Below are positions 56,139-64,000 of a stretch of DNA of 64,000 nucleotides, piece after piece. Made by a program: the position numbers and the translations under genes. The notes beneath the pieces were generated by a model. It was not told where the DNA came from. It saw only the letters and a list, made by a program, of their open reading frames with translations, and made no database searches. Within the stretch, counting starts at the first letter, position 1, and every line of letters starts with the position of its first letter. Source of the stretch: Herbiconiux sp. L3-i23 (GTDB lineage: Bacteria > Actinomycetota > Actinomycetes > Actinomycetales > Microbacteriaceae); assembly GCF_023734115.1 (NCBI RefSeq), contig NZ_AP025737.1, positions 1,550,001 to 1,614,000 on the forward strand. Direction: 5' to 3'.

Positions 56139-56561
56139 TCACTCGAGCTCGACCCCGCCATCGTCTCGGAGCGTCCAGTCGGGGTTGACCGCGATCTCCC
56201 ACGGATGCCCGTCGAGGTCGAGGAAGAGCCCCGAGTATCCGCCCCATTCGGTGGGAGCCCCCGGGCGCCCGATAGTGGCGCCGGCGGCCTCGGCGCGGGC
56301 GAGCAGCTCGTCGACCTCCTCGACGCTCGCGACGTTCTGAGCCAGGGTCACCCCGCCCCAACCACCCGTGTCGGTCACCGCCGAGTCGGCCGCGAGCGAA
56401 GCCCGCCCCCAGAGCGCCACCACCATGCCGCCGGCCTGGAAGAAGGCGACCTCCCCCGCGACGGACTTCGAGCTGGCCCGCCAGCCGAGCGCCTCGTAGA
56501 AGGCGATCGACCGGGCGAGGTCGGTGACCCCCAGCGTGATCAGACTGACGCGTTGCTGCAT
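56139..56561 (-). CDS. VOC (glyoxalase-like) family protein
   Basis: A 140-residue vicinal-oxygen-chelate protein. It has two babbab halves: SLITLGVTDLARSIAFYEALGW at the start and ATIGRPGAPTEWGGYSGLFLDLDGHPWEIAVNP at the end. A glutamate in the last strand (PWEIA) is a usual metal ligand, but the first ligand position is Thr rather than His, so glyoxalase I activity is doubtful. It is inserted between uvrA and uvrB, which it does not appear to serve. Confidence 0.87.
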   Translation of the reverse strand: MQQRVSLITLGVTDLARSIAFYEALGWRASSKSVAGEVAFFQAGGMVVALWGRASLAADSAVTDTGGWGGVTLAQNVASVEEVDELLARAEAAGATIGRPGAPTEWGGYSGLFLDLDGHPWEIAVNPDWTLRDDGGVELE

Positions 56562-56604
56562 GGCTCCTCCTCGAGTTCCGGACGATTTCGGTCGGCCCGG
56601 TTCG

Positions 56605-58677
56605 TCAGCTGATGTGGCCGGCCTTGGCCATCTGTCGGAGCTCGCCCTTCATCTCGTTCAGCTCGTCGCGCAGACGCGCCGCCAGCTCGAACTTCAGCTC
56701 GGCCGCGGCCTGAAGCATCTGGTCGTTCAGGTCGGCGATGATCGACTCGAGCTCCGCCGCCCCCTGCGCCGCGATGCCCTCGCGCTTCGACCGGAGGTTC
56801 GGAGTGGGTGAGCGCTTGCCGGACTGCCGGCCCGCGAGCAGCTCCTTCGTGTCGGCGCCCTCGCGGATCAGCTGATCGGTGATATCGGCGATCTTCTTGC
56901 GCAGCGGCTGCGGGTCGATGCCGTTCTCGAGGTTGTACGCGATCTGCTTCTCGCGGCGCCGGGTGGTCTCCTCGATGGCGTTCTTCATCGAGTCGGTCAG
57001 TGTGTCGGCGTACATGTGCACCTCGCCGGACACGTTTCGCGCGGCGCGCCCGATGGTCTGGATGAGCGAGGTCGAGGAGCGGAGGAACCCCTCCTTGTCG
57101 GCGTCGAGGATCGCCACGAGCGACACCTCGGGCAGGTCGAGGCCTTCGCGGAGCAGGTTGATGCCGACGAGCACGTCGTAGACGCCCGCCCGCAGCTCAC
57201 TGAGGAGCTCGACGCGTCGCAGGGTGTCGACGTCGGAGTGCAGGTAGCGCACGTTGACGCCCGACTCGGTGAGGAAAGCGGTCAGCTCTTCGGCCATCTT
57301 CTTCGTCAGCGTGGTGACGAGGACGCGTTCGTCGCGCTCGACGCGCACTCGGATCTCTTCGAGGAGGTCGTCGATCTGGCCCTTGCTCGGTTTGACGACG
57401 ATCTGCGGGTCGACGAGTCCGGTGGGGCGGATGATCTGCTCGACGAAGCCGTCGGCCATGCCGAGTTCGTAGCGACCGGGAGTCGCCGACAGGTACACGG
57501 TCTGCCCGACCCGGTCCTTGAACTCCTCCCACTTGAGCGGCCGGTTGTCCATCGCGCTCGGCAGGCGGAAACCGTGCTCGACGAGGGTGCGCTTGCGGGA
57601 GGCGTCGCCCTCGTACATCGCGCCGATCTGCGGCACGGTCACGTGCGACTCGTCGATGACGACGAGGTAGTCGTCGGGGAAGTAGTCGAGCAGGCAGTTC
57701 GGCGCCTCGCCGGGGCGGCGCCCGTCGATGTGCCGCGAATAGTTCTCGATGCCGGAGCAGAAGCCGATCTGCTCCATCATCTCGAGGTCGAACGAGGTGC
57801 GCATGCGCAGGCGCTGCGCCTCGAGCAGCTTGCCCGCCTTCTCGAGTCGTGGCAGCTCCTCGGCGAGCTCCTCGCGGATGGTGCCGATCGCCCGCTGCAT
57901 CGTGACGGGGCTCGCGGCGTAGTGGGTGGCGGGGAAGATCGAAACGGAGTCCATCTGCCTGATCACCTCGCCGGTGAGCGGGTGCAGCGAGTAGAGCGCC
58001 TCGATCTCGTCTCCGAACATCTCGATGCGCACCGCGTGCTCTTCGTAGACGGGGATGATCTCGATCGTGTCGCCCTTGACGCGGAAGCGACCGCGGGAGA
58101 AGTCGTAGTCGTTGCGCTCGTACTGCATGTTGATGAAGCGCCGCACCAGCTGGTCGCGCGAGATGCGATCGCCCACCTGGACCGCCACCATCGCGCCCAG
58201 GTACTCTTCGGCGGCGCCGAGCCCGTAGATGCAGGAGACGGTCGACACGACGACCACGTCGCGACGGCTCAGCAGCGAGTTCGTGGTCGAGTGCCGCAGT
58301 CGCTCGACCTCGGCGTTGACCGAGCTGTCCTTCTCGATGAAGGTGTCGGTCTGCGGCACGTAGGCCTCGGGCTGGTAGTAGTCGTAGTAGGAGACGAAGT
58401 ACTCGACCGCGTTGTTGGGCATGAGCTCGCGGAACTCGTTCGCGAGCTGCGCAGCCAGGGTCTTGTTGTGGGCGAGCACGAGCGTGGGTCGCTGCACCTG
58501 CTCGATGAGCCAGGCCGTCGTGGCCGACTTGCCGGTTCCGGTGGCGCCGAGCAGCACGACGTCGGTCTCGCCGGCGTTGATGCGGCCGGCGAGCTCTTTG
58601 ATCGCGCCCGGCTGGTCGCCGCTCGGGGCGTACTCGCTGATGACCTCGAAGGGGCGCACGGCACGGGTCGGCTGCAT
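56605..58677 (-). CDS. uvrB: Excinuclease ABC subunit B
   Basis: A 690-residue helicase-like subunit. The P-loop is [17 protein letters not shown] near residue 40, the beta-hairpin [24 protein letters not shown]-like [13 protein letters not shown] and helicase motif [16 protein letters not shown] are intact, and a UVR motif ends the protein. ATG 58677 has TACACT 7 nt upstream, so leaderless initiation is likely, though GAAGGA is also present. Confidence 0.98.
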   Translation of the reverse strand: MQPTRAVRPFEVISEYAPSGDQPGAIKELAGRINAGETDVVLLGATGTGKSATTAWLIEQVQRPTLVLAHNKTLAAQLANEFRELMPNNAVEYFVSYYDYYQPEAYVPQTDTFIEKDSSVNAEVERLRHSTTNSLLSRRDVVVVSTVSCIYGLGAAEEYLGAMVAVQVGDRISRDQLVRRFINMQYERNDYDFSRGRFRVKGDTIEIIPVYEEHAVRIEMFGDEIEALYSLHPLTGEVIRQMDSVSIFPATHYAASPVTMQRAIGTIREELAEELPRLEKAGKLLEAQRLRMRTSFDLEMMEQIGFCSGIENYSRHIDGRRPGEAPNCLLDYFPDDYLVVIDESHVTVPQIGAMYEGDASRKRTLVEHGFRLPSAMDNRPLKWEEFKDRVGQTVYLSATPGRYELGMADGFVEQIIRPTGLVDPQIVVKPSKGQIDDLLEEIRVRVERDERVLVTTLTKKMAEELTAFLTESGVNVRYLHSDVDTLRRVELLSELRAGVYDVLVGINLLREGLDLPEVSLVAILDADKEGFLRSSTSLIQTIGRAARNVSGEVHMYADTLTDSMKNAIEETTRRREKQIAYNLENGIDPQPLRKKIADITDQLIREGADTKELLAGRQSGKRSPTPNLRSKREGIAAQGAAELESIIADLNDQMLQAAAELKFELAARLRDELNEMKGELRQMAKAGHIS

Positions 58678-58684
58678 GTCCTTC

Positions 58685-58690
58685 AGTGTA
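58685..58690 (-). promoter_or_regulatory. Leaderless -10 element of uvrB
   Basis: TACACT on the minus strand, followed by 7 nt and the ATG at 58677. Confidence 0.5.
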
Positions 58691-58735
58691 GGAAGACCCT
58701 CCGACACGAGGGCCCCTATTCGCTGACGGCGGAGC

Positions 58736-59599
58736 CTAGGCCGACCGGTACGCCGCCTCGAGCGCGTCGCCCAGCTCGTCGGTGAGCGGATGCGCCCGCT
58801 GCGGATCCCAGACCAGGCGTACCTCGAGCGCCGGAGCGTCGACGAGGGGCAGGTACCGGACGCCCGCCCGGGGGTATTGATGACTCGTCGAGACGGCGCT
58901 GATGCCGACCACTCCCCCGGCGGCGATCCGATCGACCCATTCGTCGACGTCGCCCGTGAACACCATCGCGGGAGCGGCCGTCAGGCCGACCTCGAGCCAC
59001 AGCTCCGGCCGCGTCGTGCCCGTGGTGCGGTCGACCGCCACCGTCGCATCGACGAGATCGCGCAGCTGCAGGGTCGAGCGGGCGGCGAGCGGGTCGTCGG
59101 CGGCGACCGCGGCGACGCGAGGCTCGGTGCCGACGAGCCGGGAGCGGTAGGCGGTGTCTGTGAGGGCGTGGCGCACGATGGCGGCGTCGACGTGGCCCGC
59201 GGCGAGCCCCGAGGTGCGGTCGTTGTGCTTCTCGAGGACGAGCGGCGCATCGGGGTGTGCCGACGCCCACGACCGTGTCACCGGGATGGTCAGCGCCCCG
59301 AGGGCCGACCAGGAGTGACCGATCCGCAACGGGCGCACGGCACCGGCCGCGGCGGCGTGGACCCGTTCGGCCTGACGGACCAGCACGCGGGCTTCAGGCA
59401 GCATCCGCTCGCCTGCGGGCGTGAGCTCTAGGGACCTCGTGGTGCGGCGGAACAGCGCGGTGCCCACGATGCGCTCGAGGGCGGCCACCGTGCGCGACAT
59501 GGCCGCCTGAGACGAGCCCAGCGCGATCGCCGCGTCGGTGAACGAGCCCTCGTCGGCGACCGCGAGGAAGGCGCGGAGGTGTCGGAGCTCGAGATCCAT
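58736..59599 (-). CDS. LysR-family transcriptional regulator (EamA-linked)
   Basis: A 287-residue LysR regulator. The N-terminal winged helix-turn-helix is [20 protein letters not shown] and [22 protein letters not shown], followed by a periplasmic-binding-like effector domain ([28 protein letters not shown]). ATG 59599 is chosen over an upstream frame that is not LysR-like. It diverges from the EamA transporter gene across 68 bp holding an inverted repeat, so it probably controls that gene. Confidence 0.92.
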   Translation of the reverse strand: MDLELRHLRAFLAVADEGSFTDAAIALGSSQAAMSRTVAALERIVGTALFRRTTRSLELTPAGERMLPEARVLVRQAERVHAAAAGAVRPLRIGHSWSALGALTIPVTRSWASAHPDAPLVLEKHNDRTSGLAAGHVDAAIVRHALTDTAYRSRLVGTEPRVAAVAADDPLAARSTLQLRDLVDATVAVDRTTGTTRPELWLEVGLTAAPAMVFTGDVDEWVDRIAAGGVVGISAVSTSHQYPRAGVRYLPLVDAPALEVRLVWDPQRAHPLTDELGDALEAAYRSA

Positions 59600-59601
59600 A
59601 C

Positions 59602-59639
59602 GCGAGAAGCATAAGTGGGAGGCGGGATGCATTTCTCGC
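59602..59639. promoter_or_regulatory. Candidate LysR operator between the divergent LysR and EamA genes
   Basis: GCGAGAA (59602-59608) and its complement TTCTCGC (59633-59639) form a 7-bp inverted repeat around an AT-rich centre, in the short divergent gap. Further partial symmetry GCAT/ATGC lies just inside. Confidence 0.45.
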
Positions 59640-59667
59640 TTCGCGGCGCCCGGCGTAGCGTCGCAGG

Positions 59668-60567
59668 GTGGCACCGCTTCCCTCCCGCAGCTCGCGCACC
59701 CTGTTCGCCGCGGGGCCGATCGTCAGCGCGGCGTCGGTGCAGACCGGCGCGGGTTTCGGCGCTTCGCTGCTGCCCCTGATCGGCCCGATCGGCGTGGTCG
59801 GACTGCGACAGTTCTTTGCGGCACTGGTGCTACTGCCGGTCGTGATCCGCGGTGCCCGCGGGTTCACCTGGAAGACGGTGCGACCCGCGCTTCTGCTCGG
59901 ATTGATGCTGGTCGTGATGAATCTCGGCATCTACGGCGCGCTCGAGCGCATCCCGCTCGGACTCGCCGTGACGCTCGAGTTCCTGGGTCCTCTCGCCCTC
60001 GCGCTGCTGTCCTCGCGTCGTCTCGTCGATCTGTTCTGCGGGCTCGCCGCCGGCGGGGGCGTCGTTCTGCTGACCGGCACCGTCGACGATCTCGACCTGC
60101 TCGGGGTTCTGCTCGCCCTGCTGGCCGGTGCGGCGTGGGTCGGCTACATCGTCTTCGGCCAGGGCGCCTCCCATTCGCTGCCGGGCGCCCAGGGAACCGC
60201 CGTCGCGAGCGGCGTGGCGTCGCTGATCACACTGCCGATGCTGGTCGTCATCCTCGTCCACACACCGGCGGAGGAACTCGGTCGCATCGCCCTGATCGGA
60301 CTCGTCGTCGGAGTGCTCTCGTCCGCGTTGCCCTACTCCATCGACCTCGCCGTGCTGAAGCGGGTGCCACGCGGGCTGTTCAGCGTGCTGCAGAGCGTGC
60401 ACCCCGCCGCCGCCGCAGTGTCCGGGCTGCTGATCCTCGGGCAGTCGCTCGGCCTCGGTCAGGTGGTGGGGCTCGTCGTCATCAGCCTCGCGAACGTCGT
60501 CGCCGTCGCCCAGTCGAGCCGTCGCAGCGCGGCCGCCCGCCGAGCCGAAGAGGCGCTCACCGTCTGA
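59668..60567 (+). CDS. EamA/RhtA-like drug/metabolite transporter
   Basis: A 299-residue membrane protein of the drug/metabolite transporter superfamily with ten hydrophobic spans in two EamA repeats. Family marks are SVQTGAGFGASLLPLIGPIG, the LRQFFAALVLLPV loop, LGLAVTLEFLGPLALALLSS and VPRGLFSVLQSVHPAAAAV. It resembles RhtA-type exporters of amino acids and related metabolites; substrate unknown. GTG 59668 follows TAGCGT by 6 nt (leaderless). Its 3' end overlaps that of the convergent coaE by 11 nt. Confidence 0.9.
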   Translation: MAPLPSRSSRTLFAAGPIVSAASVQTGAGFGASLLPLIGPIGVVGLRQFFAALVLLPVVIRGARGFTWKTVRPALLLGLMLVVMNLGIYGALERIPLGLAVTLEFLGPLALALLSSRRLVDLFCGLAAGGGVVLLTGTVDDLDLLGVLLALLAGAAWVGYIVFGQGASHSLPGAQGTAVASGVASLITLPMLVVILVHTPAEELGRIALIGLVVGVLSSALPYSIDLAVLKRVPRGLFSVLQSVHPAAAAVSGLLILGQSLGLGQVVGLVVISLANVVAVAQSSRRSAAARRAEEALTV

Positions 60568-61165
60568 GCGTCCCCCGAAGCACGGGCCAGAGGGCGTCGA
60601 CCTCGGCGATCGTCTCCGCCAGGGTGCGCGACGAGTCGATCACGTGATCCGCGAGGGCCAGTCTCTCGTCGTCGCCCGCCTGGGCGCCGATCCGCCGCTC
60701 CGCCTCGTCGCGCGTCATGCCGCGCTTCTCGACCAGTCGCTGGATCCGCACGTCGGCCGGCGCGTGGACCACGACCACGGCGTCAAACTCGCGGCGCCCC
60801 CTCGCCTCAGCGAGGAGCGGCACGTCGTACACGACGACCGCCGCCGGATTGAGCGCGAAGGCGTCGGCGAAGGCGCGCTGCGACAGGCGTCCGACCTCGG
60901 GGTGCACGATCGCGTTGAGACGCTCGCGCGCCGCCGCGTCTCCGAAGACGATGGCGCCGAGCGCGGGCCTGTCGAGGGCGCCATCGGGTCCGATCACCGC
61001 GGATCCGAACTCCCGCTCGATCGCCTCGAGACCCGGGCTGCCGGGTTCCACGGCGACGCGCGACAGCACGTCGGCGTCGACGATCACCGCCCCCAGAGCC
61101 TCGAGCCGGGCGGCGACGGTCGACTTTCCGGCGGCGATCCCGCCGGTGAGCGCGATCAGAGGCAT
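60557..61165 (-). CDS. coaE: Dephospho-CoA kinase
   Basis: A 202-residue kinase that makes coenzyme A from dephospho-CoA. The P-loop is LTGGIAAGKSTVAARL, with IVDADVLSR, YDVPLLAEARGR and the lid RLVEKRGMTRDEAERRI. ATG 61165 is supported by GGAGG and by TAGGCT 6 nt upstream; that promoter hexamer overlaps the stop of the MFS gene. The usual C-terminal GrpB-like extension of some actinobacterial CoaE is absent. Confidence 0.96.
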   Translation of the reverse strand: MPLIALTGGIAAGKSTVAARLEALGAVIVDADVLSRVAVEPGSPGLEAIEREFGSAVIGPDGALDRPALGAIVFGDAAARERLNAIVHPEVGRLSQRAFADAFALNPAAVVVYDVPLLAEARGRREFDAVVVVHAPADVRIQRLVEKRGMTRDEAERRIGAQAGDDERLALADHVIDSSRTLAETIAEVDALWPVLRGTLRR

Positions 61166-61171
61166 GCCTCC

Positions 61172-61177
61172 AGCCTA
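61172..61177 (-). promoter_or_regulatory. -10 element of coaE inside the MFS gene end
   Basis: TAGGCT on the minus strand, 6 nt before the coaE ATG, overlapping the stop codon of the upstream MFS gene. Confidence 0.45.
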
Positions 61178-62458
61178 GGCGGCGGGGACCGCGGCTCTCA
61201 CGGCGGCGCGGCGACGCCACAGCAGCAGCGCGATGACCGCGGCGGCCACCGCGGGCACGATGCCCGAGACGACCATGCCGGTGTGGGCGCCGAAGCTCTC
61301 GACGATCCATCCCATGACCGGGCCGCCGATCGCCTGACCGCCGAGCAGCAGCAGGATGTAGACGGACATCACCCGGCCGCGGATCGCCGGGTTGCTGGAC
61401 AGCTGCACGAGCGAGTTCGCCCCGGTGATGAAGAGCAGGTTCAAGACTCCGACGGCGAAGAGCGCCACGCAGAAGGCGAGCTCGACGGGCATCGTGCCGC
61501 CGACCGTCTGCAGGACGGCGAACAGTCCGCCCGCGACGATCACGGTGCGCAGGGTGAGGCTCGCACGCCGCGTCGACGCGATCGCTCCGACGAGCGCACC
61601 GCCCGCGAGCACCGCGTTGTAGAGCCCGTAGCCGCCGGGCCCCGAGTGGAAGACGTCGTCTGCGAACGAGGCTAGGAGCACCGGCATCGTGAACGCGAAC
61701 ACCGCGAGCACGCCGACCATCACCAGCGTCCAGAGGATCTCGGGCTTGCGGCCGATGTAGGCGAGCGCCTCGCGGAGCTGTCCCTTGCTGCGAGGTGCGG
61801 CCGGCGCAGGCATCAGGTGCTCGGTGCGCAGCGACAGCAGGATGCCGACGACGACCAGGCAGGCGACGGCGTTGATCGCGAACGACCAGCCCGCGCCGAC
61901 CGAGAGCAGCAGTGCACCGCTGACCGCCGGTCCGATGAGTCCGCCGAGCTGGAAGATCGAGGCGTTGAGGCTGATCGCGTTGCTCAGGTGCTTCTGCCCG
62001 ACGACTTCGCCGACGAAGACCTGGCGGGCGGGGTTGTCGACCACGGTCACGAGGCCGGAGAGCAGCGCGAGCACGTAGATGTGCCACACCTGGATGGTGC
62101 CGGTGAGCGCGAGCACAGCGAGGGTGGCGCTGAGGATCGCGCTCAGCGTCTGCGTCGCGAGCAGCAGGTTGCGCTTCGGGAAGCGGTCGGCGATGAGTCC
62201 GCCGACCATGCCGAGCAGCAGCATGGGGGCGAACTGCGCCGCCACGGTGATGCCGACGGCGGAGGCGCTGCCCGAGAGTTCGAGGACGAGCCAGTCCTGT
62301 GCGACGCGTTGGATCCACGCCGCCGTCATGGCGACGAAGTGCGAGATCGCGAAGAGGCGGTAGTTGCGCACCGACAGGGCGATGAGGGTGTGCCGCCACG
62401 GTGGGCGGGCTCGGAGGACGGGAAGCGGTGCGGTTCGGCTGTCGGTGTAGGCGGTCAC
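61175..62458 (-). CDS. MFS transporter (EntS-like)
   Basis: A 427-residue major-facilitator protein with about 12 spans. Motif A is GLIADRFPKRNLLLATQTLSA, and the central loop, then VDNPARQVFVGEVVGQKHLSNAISL, matches the MFS_3/EntS group of exporters. The C-terminal basic tail is short. The GTG at 62458 has no evident ribosome-binding site. It diverges from a LysR gene and its regulator is probably that gene's product. The coaE promoter overlaps its stop. Confidence 0.9.
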   Translation of the reverse strand: MTAYTDSRTAPLPVLRARPPWRHTLIALSVRNYRLFAISHFVAMTAAWIQRVAQDWLVLELSGSASAVGITVAAQFAPMLLLGMVGGLIADRFPKRNLLLATQTLSAILSATLAVLALTGTIQVWHIYVLALLSGLVTVVDNPARQVFVGEVVGQKHLSNAISLNASIFQLGGLIGPAVSGALLLSVGAGWSFAINAVACLVVVGILLSLRTEHLMPAPAAPRSKGQLREALAYIGRKPEILWTLVMVGVLAVFAFTMPVLLASFADDVFHSGPGGYGLYNAVLAGGALVGAIASTRRASLTLRTVIVAGGLFAVLQTVGGTMPVELAFCVALFAVGVLNLLFITGANSLVQLSSNPAIRGRVMSVYILLLLGGQAIGGPVMGWIVESFGAHTGMVVSGIVPAVAAAVIALLLWRRRAAVRAAVPAA

Positions 62459-62543
62459 GTGTGTGGTGCTCGTTCGATTCTTCTTGCGTTCCGTATCTCG
62501 CCGGGAGACCCCGGCGGCGTCTTCGACGGTACTCGCCGTATCG

Positions 62544-62580
62544 CTATTGAGCGACTAGATTCCTACTATCAGTTCTATTG
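62544..62580. promoter_or_regulatory. AT-rich divergent promoter region with CTATTG repeats
   Basis: CTATTG occurs at 62544-62549 and 62575-62580, 31 bp apart in direct orientation, flanking TACTAT (62564-62569), a good rightward -10 for the LysR gene. This is the most AT-rich stretch in the window's right end and a plausible LysR binding region. Confidence 0.4.
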
Positions 62581-62600
62581 GCTTCTCGAATGGAGTCGTC

Positions 62601-63449
62601 ATGCTCGATCCGGTCCTCCTCCGCACCTTCCTCGCGGTCGCCGATACGGCCAGCTTCACGGCCGCCGCCGCGCGTCTCGGCATCAGTCAGCCCACCGTGA
62701 GCCAGCACGTGCGCCGACTCGAGGAGTCGGTGGGCAGGCGCCTCTTCACCCGCGACACCCGCGACGTGCGCCTCACCGACAACGGGGACGCGATGACCGG
62801 GTTCGCGCGCAGCATCCTCGCCGCGCAGGCCGCGGCTGAGAACTATTTCGGCGGTGCGGCGATGAGCGGACGGCTGCGATTCGGCGCGGCGGACGACCTC
62901 GCGATCACGCAGCTCCCCCGCATCCTCCGGCAGTTCAGGGCTCTGCACCCGCGGGTGAACCTCGAACTGACGGTCAACCAGAGCGACGTGCTGAAGCGCC
63001 GCCTCGCGGCCGGGCATCTGGATCTGGTGTTCGTGAAGGACTTCGTGGGGGCGACCGAGGGGACGTTCGTCGGACGCGACTCACTCGTCTGGGTGGCGGA
63101 GGAGCGCACCGAGATCGACCCTTCGGGTCCGGTGCCGCTCATCGTCTATCAGGCGCCGAGCTTCAGTCGCACGCTCGCGATCGAGGCTCTCGAGGCCGAG
63201 GGGCGGACCTGGCGGATCACCTGCAACGTCCGCGAGGTCAACGGTCTCCTCGCGGCGGTCAGGGCAGGTCTCGGCGTGGCGGTGTTCCCGCACTCACTGC
63301 TGCCGGCGGATCTCGTGAAGGTGAGCCGCCGGTTCGAGCTGCCCGAGCTCGGCGACATCGAGTACCGCCTGCACTCGAACCCGCTCGCGGCGAAAGAGCC
63401 GCTCGAGGCGCTCACCGCGGCGATCACCGCGCAGCCCATCCTCCGCTGA
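62601..63449 (+). CDS. LysR-family transcriptional regulator (MFS-linked)
   Basis: A 282-residue LysR regulator with HTH LRTFLAVADTASFTAAAARLGISQPTVSQH near residues 6-35 and an effector domain (LRFGAADDLAITQLPRIL, then GLGVAVFPHSLLPADLV). GGAG precedes ATG 62601. It diverges from the MFS exporter gene across a 142-bp AT-rich region, the standard layout for a LysR regulator and its target. Confidence 0.92.
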   Translation: MLDPVLLRTFLAVADTASFTAAAARLGISQPTVSQHVRRLEESVGRRLFTRDTRDVRLTDNGDAMTGFARSILAAQAAAENYFGGAAMSGRLRFGAADDLAITQLPRILRQFRALHPRVNLELTVNQSDVLKRRLAAGHLDLVFVKDFVGATEGTFVGRDSLVWVAEERTEIDPSGPVPLIVYQAPSFSRTLAIEALEAEGRTWRITCNVREVNGLLAAVRAGLGVAVFPHSLLPADLVKVSRRFELPELGDIEYRLHSNPLAAKEPLEALTAAITAQPILR

Positions 63450-63486
63450 GGCAGGTCCGCCGACGAGTCCCCCGGCGGAAGCCGAA

Positions 63487-63513
63487 CGGCCGGCCACCCG
63501 AAGGTGACCGGCC
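63487..63513 (-). terminator. Terminator between rpsA and the LysR gene
   Basis: An 11-bp stem (63488-63498/63503-63512 region; GGCCGG core with one wobble pair) closed by TTCG on the minus strand (CGAA on plus). It follows the rpsA stop by about 20 nt and the convergent LysR stop by 38 nt. Confidence 0.75.
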
Positions 63514-63532
63514 GCTCGCTATCCGAATCGGA

Positions 63533-64000
63533 TCAGTTGTTGGAGCTGAGACGCTCGCGCAGGGCGGCCAGCGACTCGTCGTCGGCGAGGGTTCCGCCGC
63601 GGCTCTCGCTCGAGTACGAGCTGGAGCTCGACGACGAGGAGGACGAGTTGTCGGGAGTGATGCCCGCGGCCTCGTCGGCGATGCTGCGCAGGATCTGCTC
63701 CTTGTGCTGCTCCCAACGGGCCTGAGCGTCGGCGTACTGCTGCTCCCAGGTGGCGCGCTGCTCCTCGAAGCCTTCCTTCCACTCGCCGGTCTCCTGGTCG
63801 AAGCCCTCGGGGAACTTGTACTCGCCGCGCTCGTCGTACTCGGTCGGCATGCCGTAGAGGGCCGCGAGACCGGAGTCGAACTCCTGGTTGCTCGGGTCGA
63901 TCGCCTCGGTGGCCTGCTTGAGGCTCAGCGAGATGCGGCGACGCTCGAGGTCGATGTCGATGATGCGGACGAAGACCTCGTCACCCACCGACACGACCTG
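63533..64000 (-). CDS. rpsA: 30S ribosomal protein S1, C-terminal part (5' end outside the window)
   Basis: The last ~155 residues of S1, running off the right edge. The end of an S1 RNA-binding domain is visible (VGDEVFVRIIDIDLERRRISLSLKQA), followed by an acidic, aromatic tail (PEGFDQETGEWKEGFEEQ, then WEQQYADAQARWEQHKEQI) typical of actinobacterial S1. Near the C-terminus is a run of ten serines (around [15 protein letters not shown]). The frame stays open to base 64000. coaE is separated from rpsA by the MFS/LysR pair. Confidence 0.96.
   Translation of the reverse strand, partial: QVVSVGDEVFVRIIDIDLERRRISLSLKQATEAIDPSNQEFDSGLAALYGMPTEYDERGEYKFPEGFDQETGEWKEGFEEQRATWEQQYADAQARWEQHKEQILRSIADEAAGITPDNSSSSSSSSSSYSSESRGGTLADDESLAALRERLSSNN

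Noticed and set aside
53147-56188. Long open frame antisense to uvrA
   Set aside because: Codon-position mirror of uvrA with no recognisable domain.

Overview
The window is high-GC (roughly 70%) actinobacterial chromosome. Gene order and families (rapZ-whiA-sodA-gap-pgk-tpiA-secG-rbpA, tkt-tal-pgi-zwf-opcA-pgl, a sufB-sufD-Rieske-sufC-sufT operon, divergent glgM/glgC) and the many ATG/GTG starts sitting 6-7 nt after a TANNNT hexamer fit a member of the Microbacteriaceae; the genus cannot be fixed from sequence alone. No rRNA, tRNA, prophage, insertion sequence or CRISPR array was found. Most of the window is core metabolism and information processing, with accessory genes between.

Layout. 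0-8 kb: the 3' end of glpK, an orphan endonuclease-fold gene bracketed by two copies of one palindrome, an amino-acid permease, a SpoU methyltransferase, a sirtuin, a histidine phosphatase, and a glycosyltransferase/hydrolase pair. 8-15.6 kb: treS, a DnaQ-like exonuclease, ribosomal protein L31 type B, a lone ABC ATPase, divergent glgM and glgC, and serB. TreS, GlgM and GlgC could feed the maltose-1-phosphate route to alpha-glucan. 15.6-23.5 kb: a carbohydrate cluster (ABC binding protein, two permeases, MDR dehydrogenase, TIM-barrel enzyme, ThuA protein, GH43-like lipoprotein) with a divergent LacI regulator and two operator-like palindromes. 23.5-28.6 kb: fabG-like reductase, DUF3099-small Cys protein-SURF1, an ABC-F ATPase, bioY and a VOC protein.

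28.6-35.5 kb: the SUF iron-sulfur operon without sufS, sufU or sufR, then ctaA and ctaB converging on a highly ordered repeat array. 35.6-43.8 kb: a pentose-phosphate operon (tkt, tal, pgi, zwf, opcA, pgl) with 4-nt overlaps, closed by a strong hairpin. 43.9-44.4 kb: an alternating A-B-A-B-A intergenic repeat array. 44.5-51.1 kb: rbpA, secG, the glycolytic genes tpiA/pgk/gap, sodA, whiA and rapZ. 51.2-58.7 kb: all three UvrABC excision-repair genes with a VOC gene between uvrA and uvrB. 58.7-64 kb: LysR/EamA and MFS/LysR divergent pairs around coaE, and the 3' end of rpsA.

No complete undescribed system could be proven from sequence alone. The best leads are the 19-nt-period box arrays between ctaA and ctaB, the palindrome-bracketed DUF559-like gene with a solitary third palindrome at 28.6 kb, the alternating repeat array at 43.9-44.4 kb, and the LacI-controlled cluster that combines a dehydrogenase lacking zinc ligands with ThuA and TIM-barrel enzymes.
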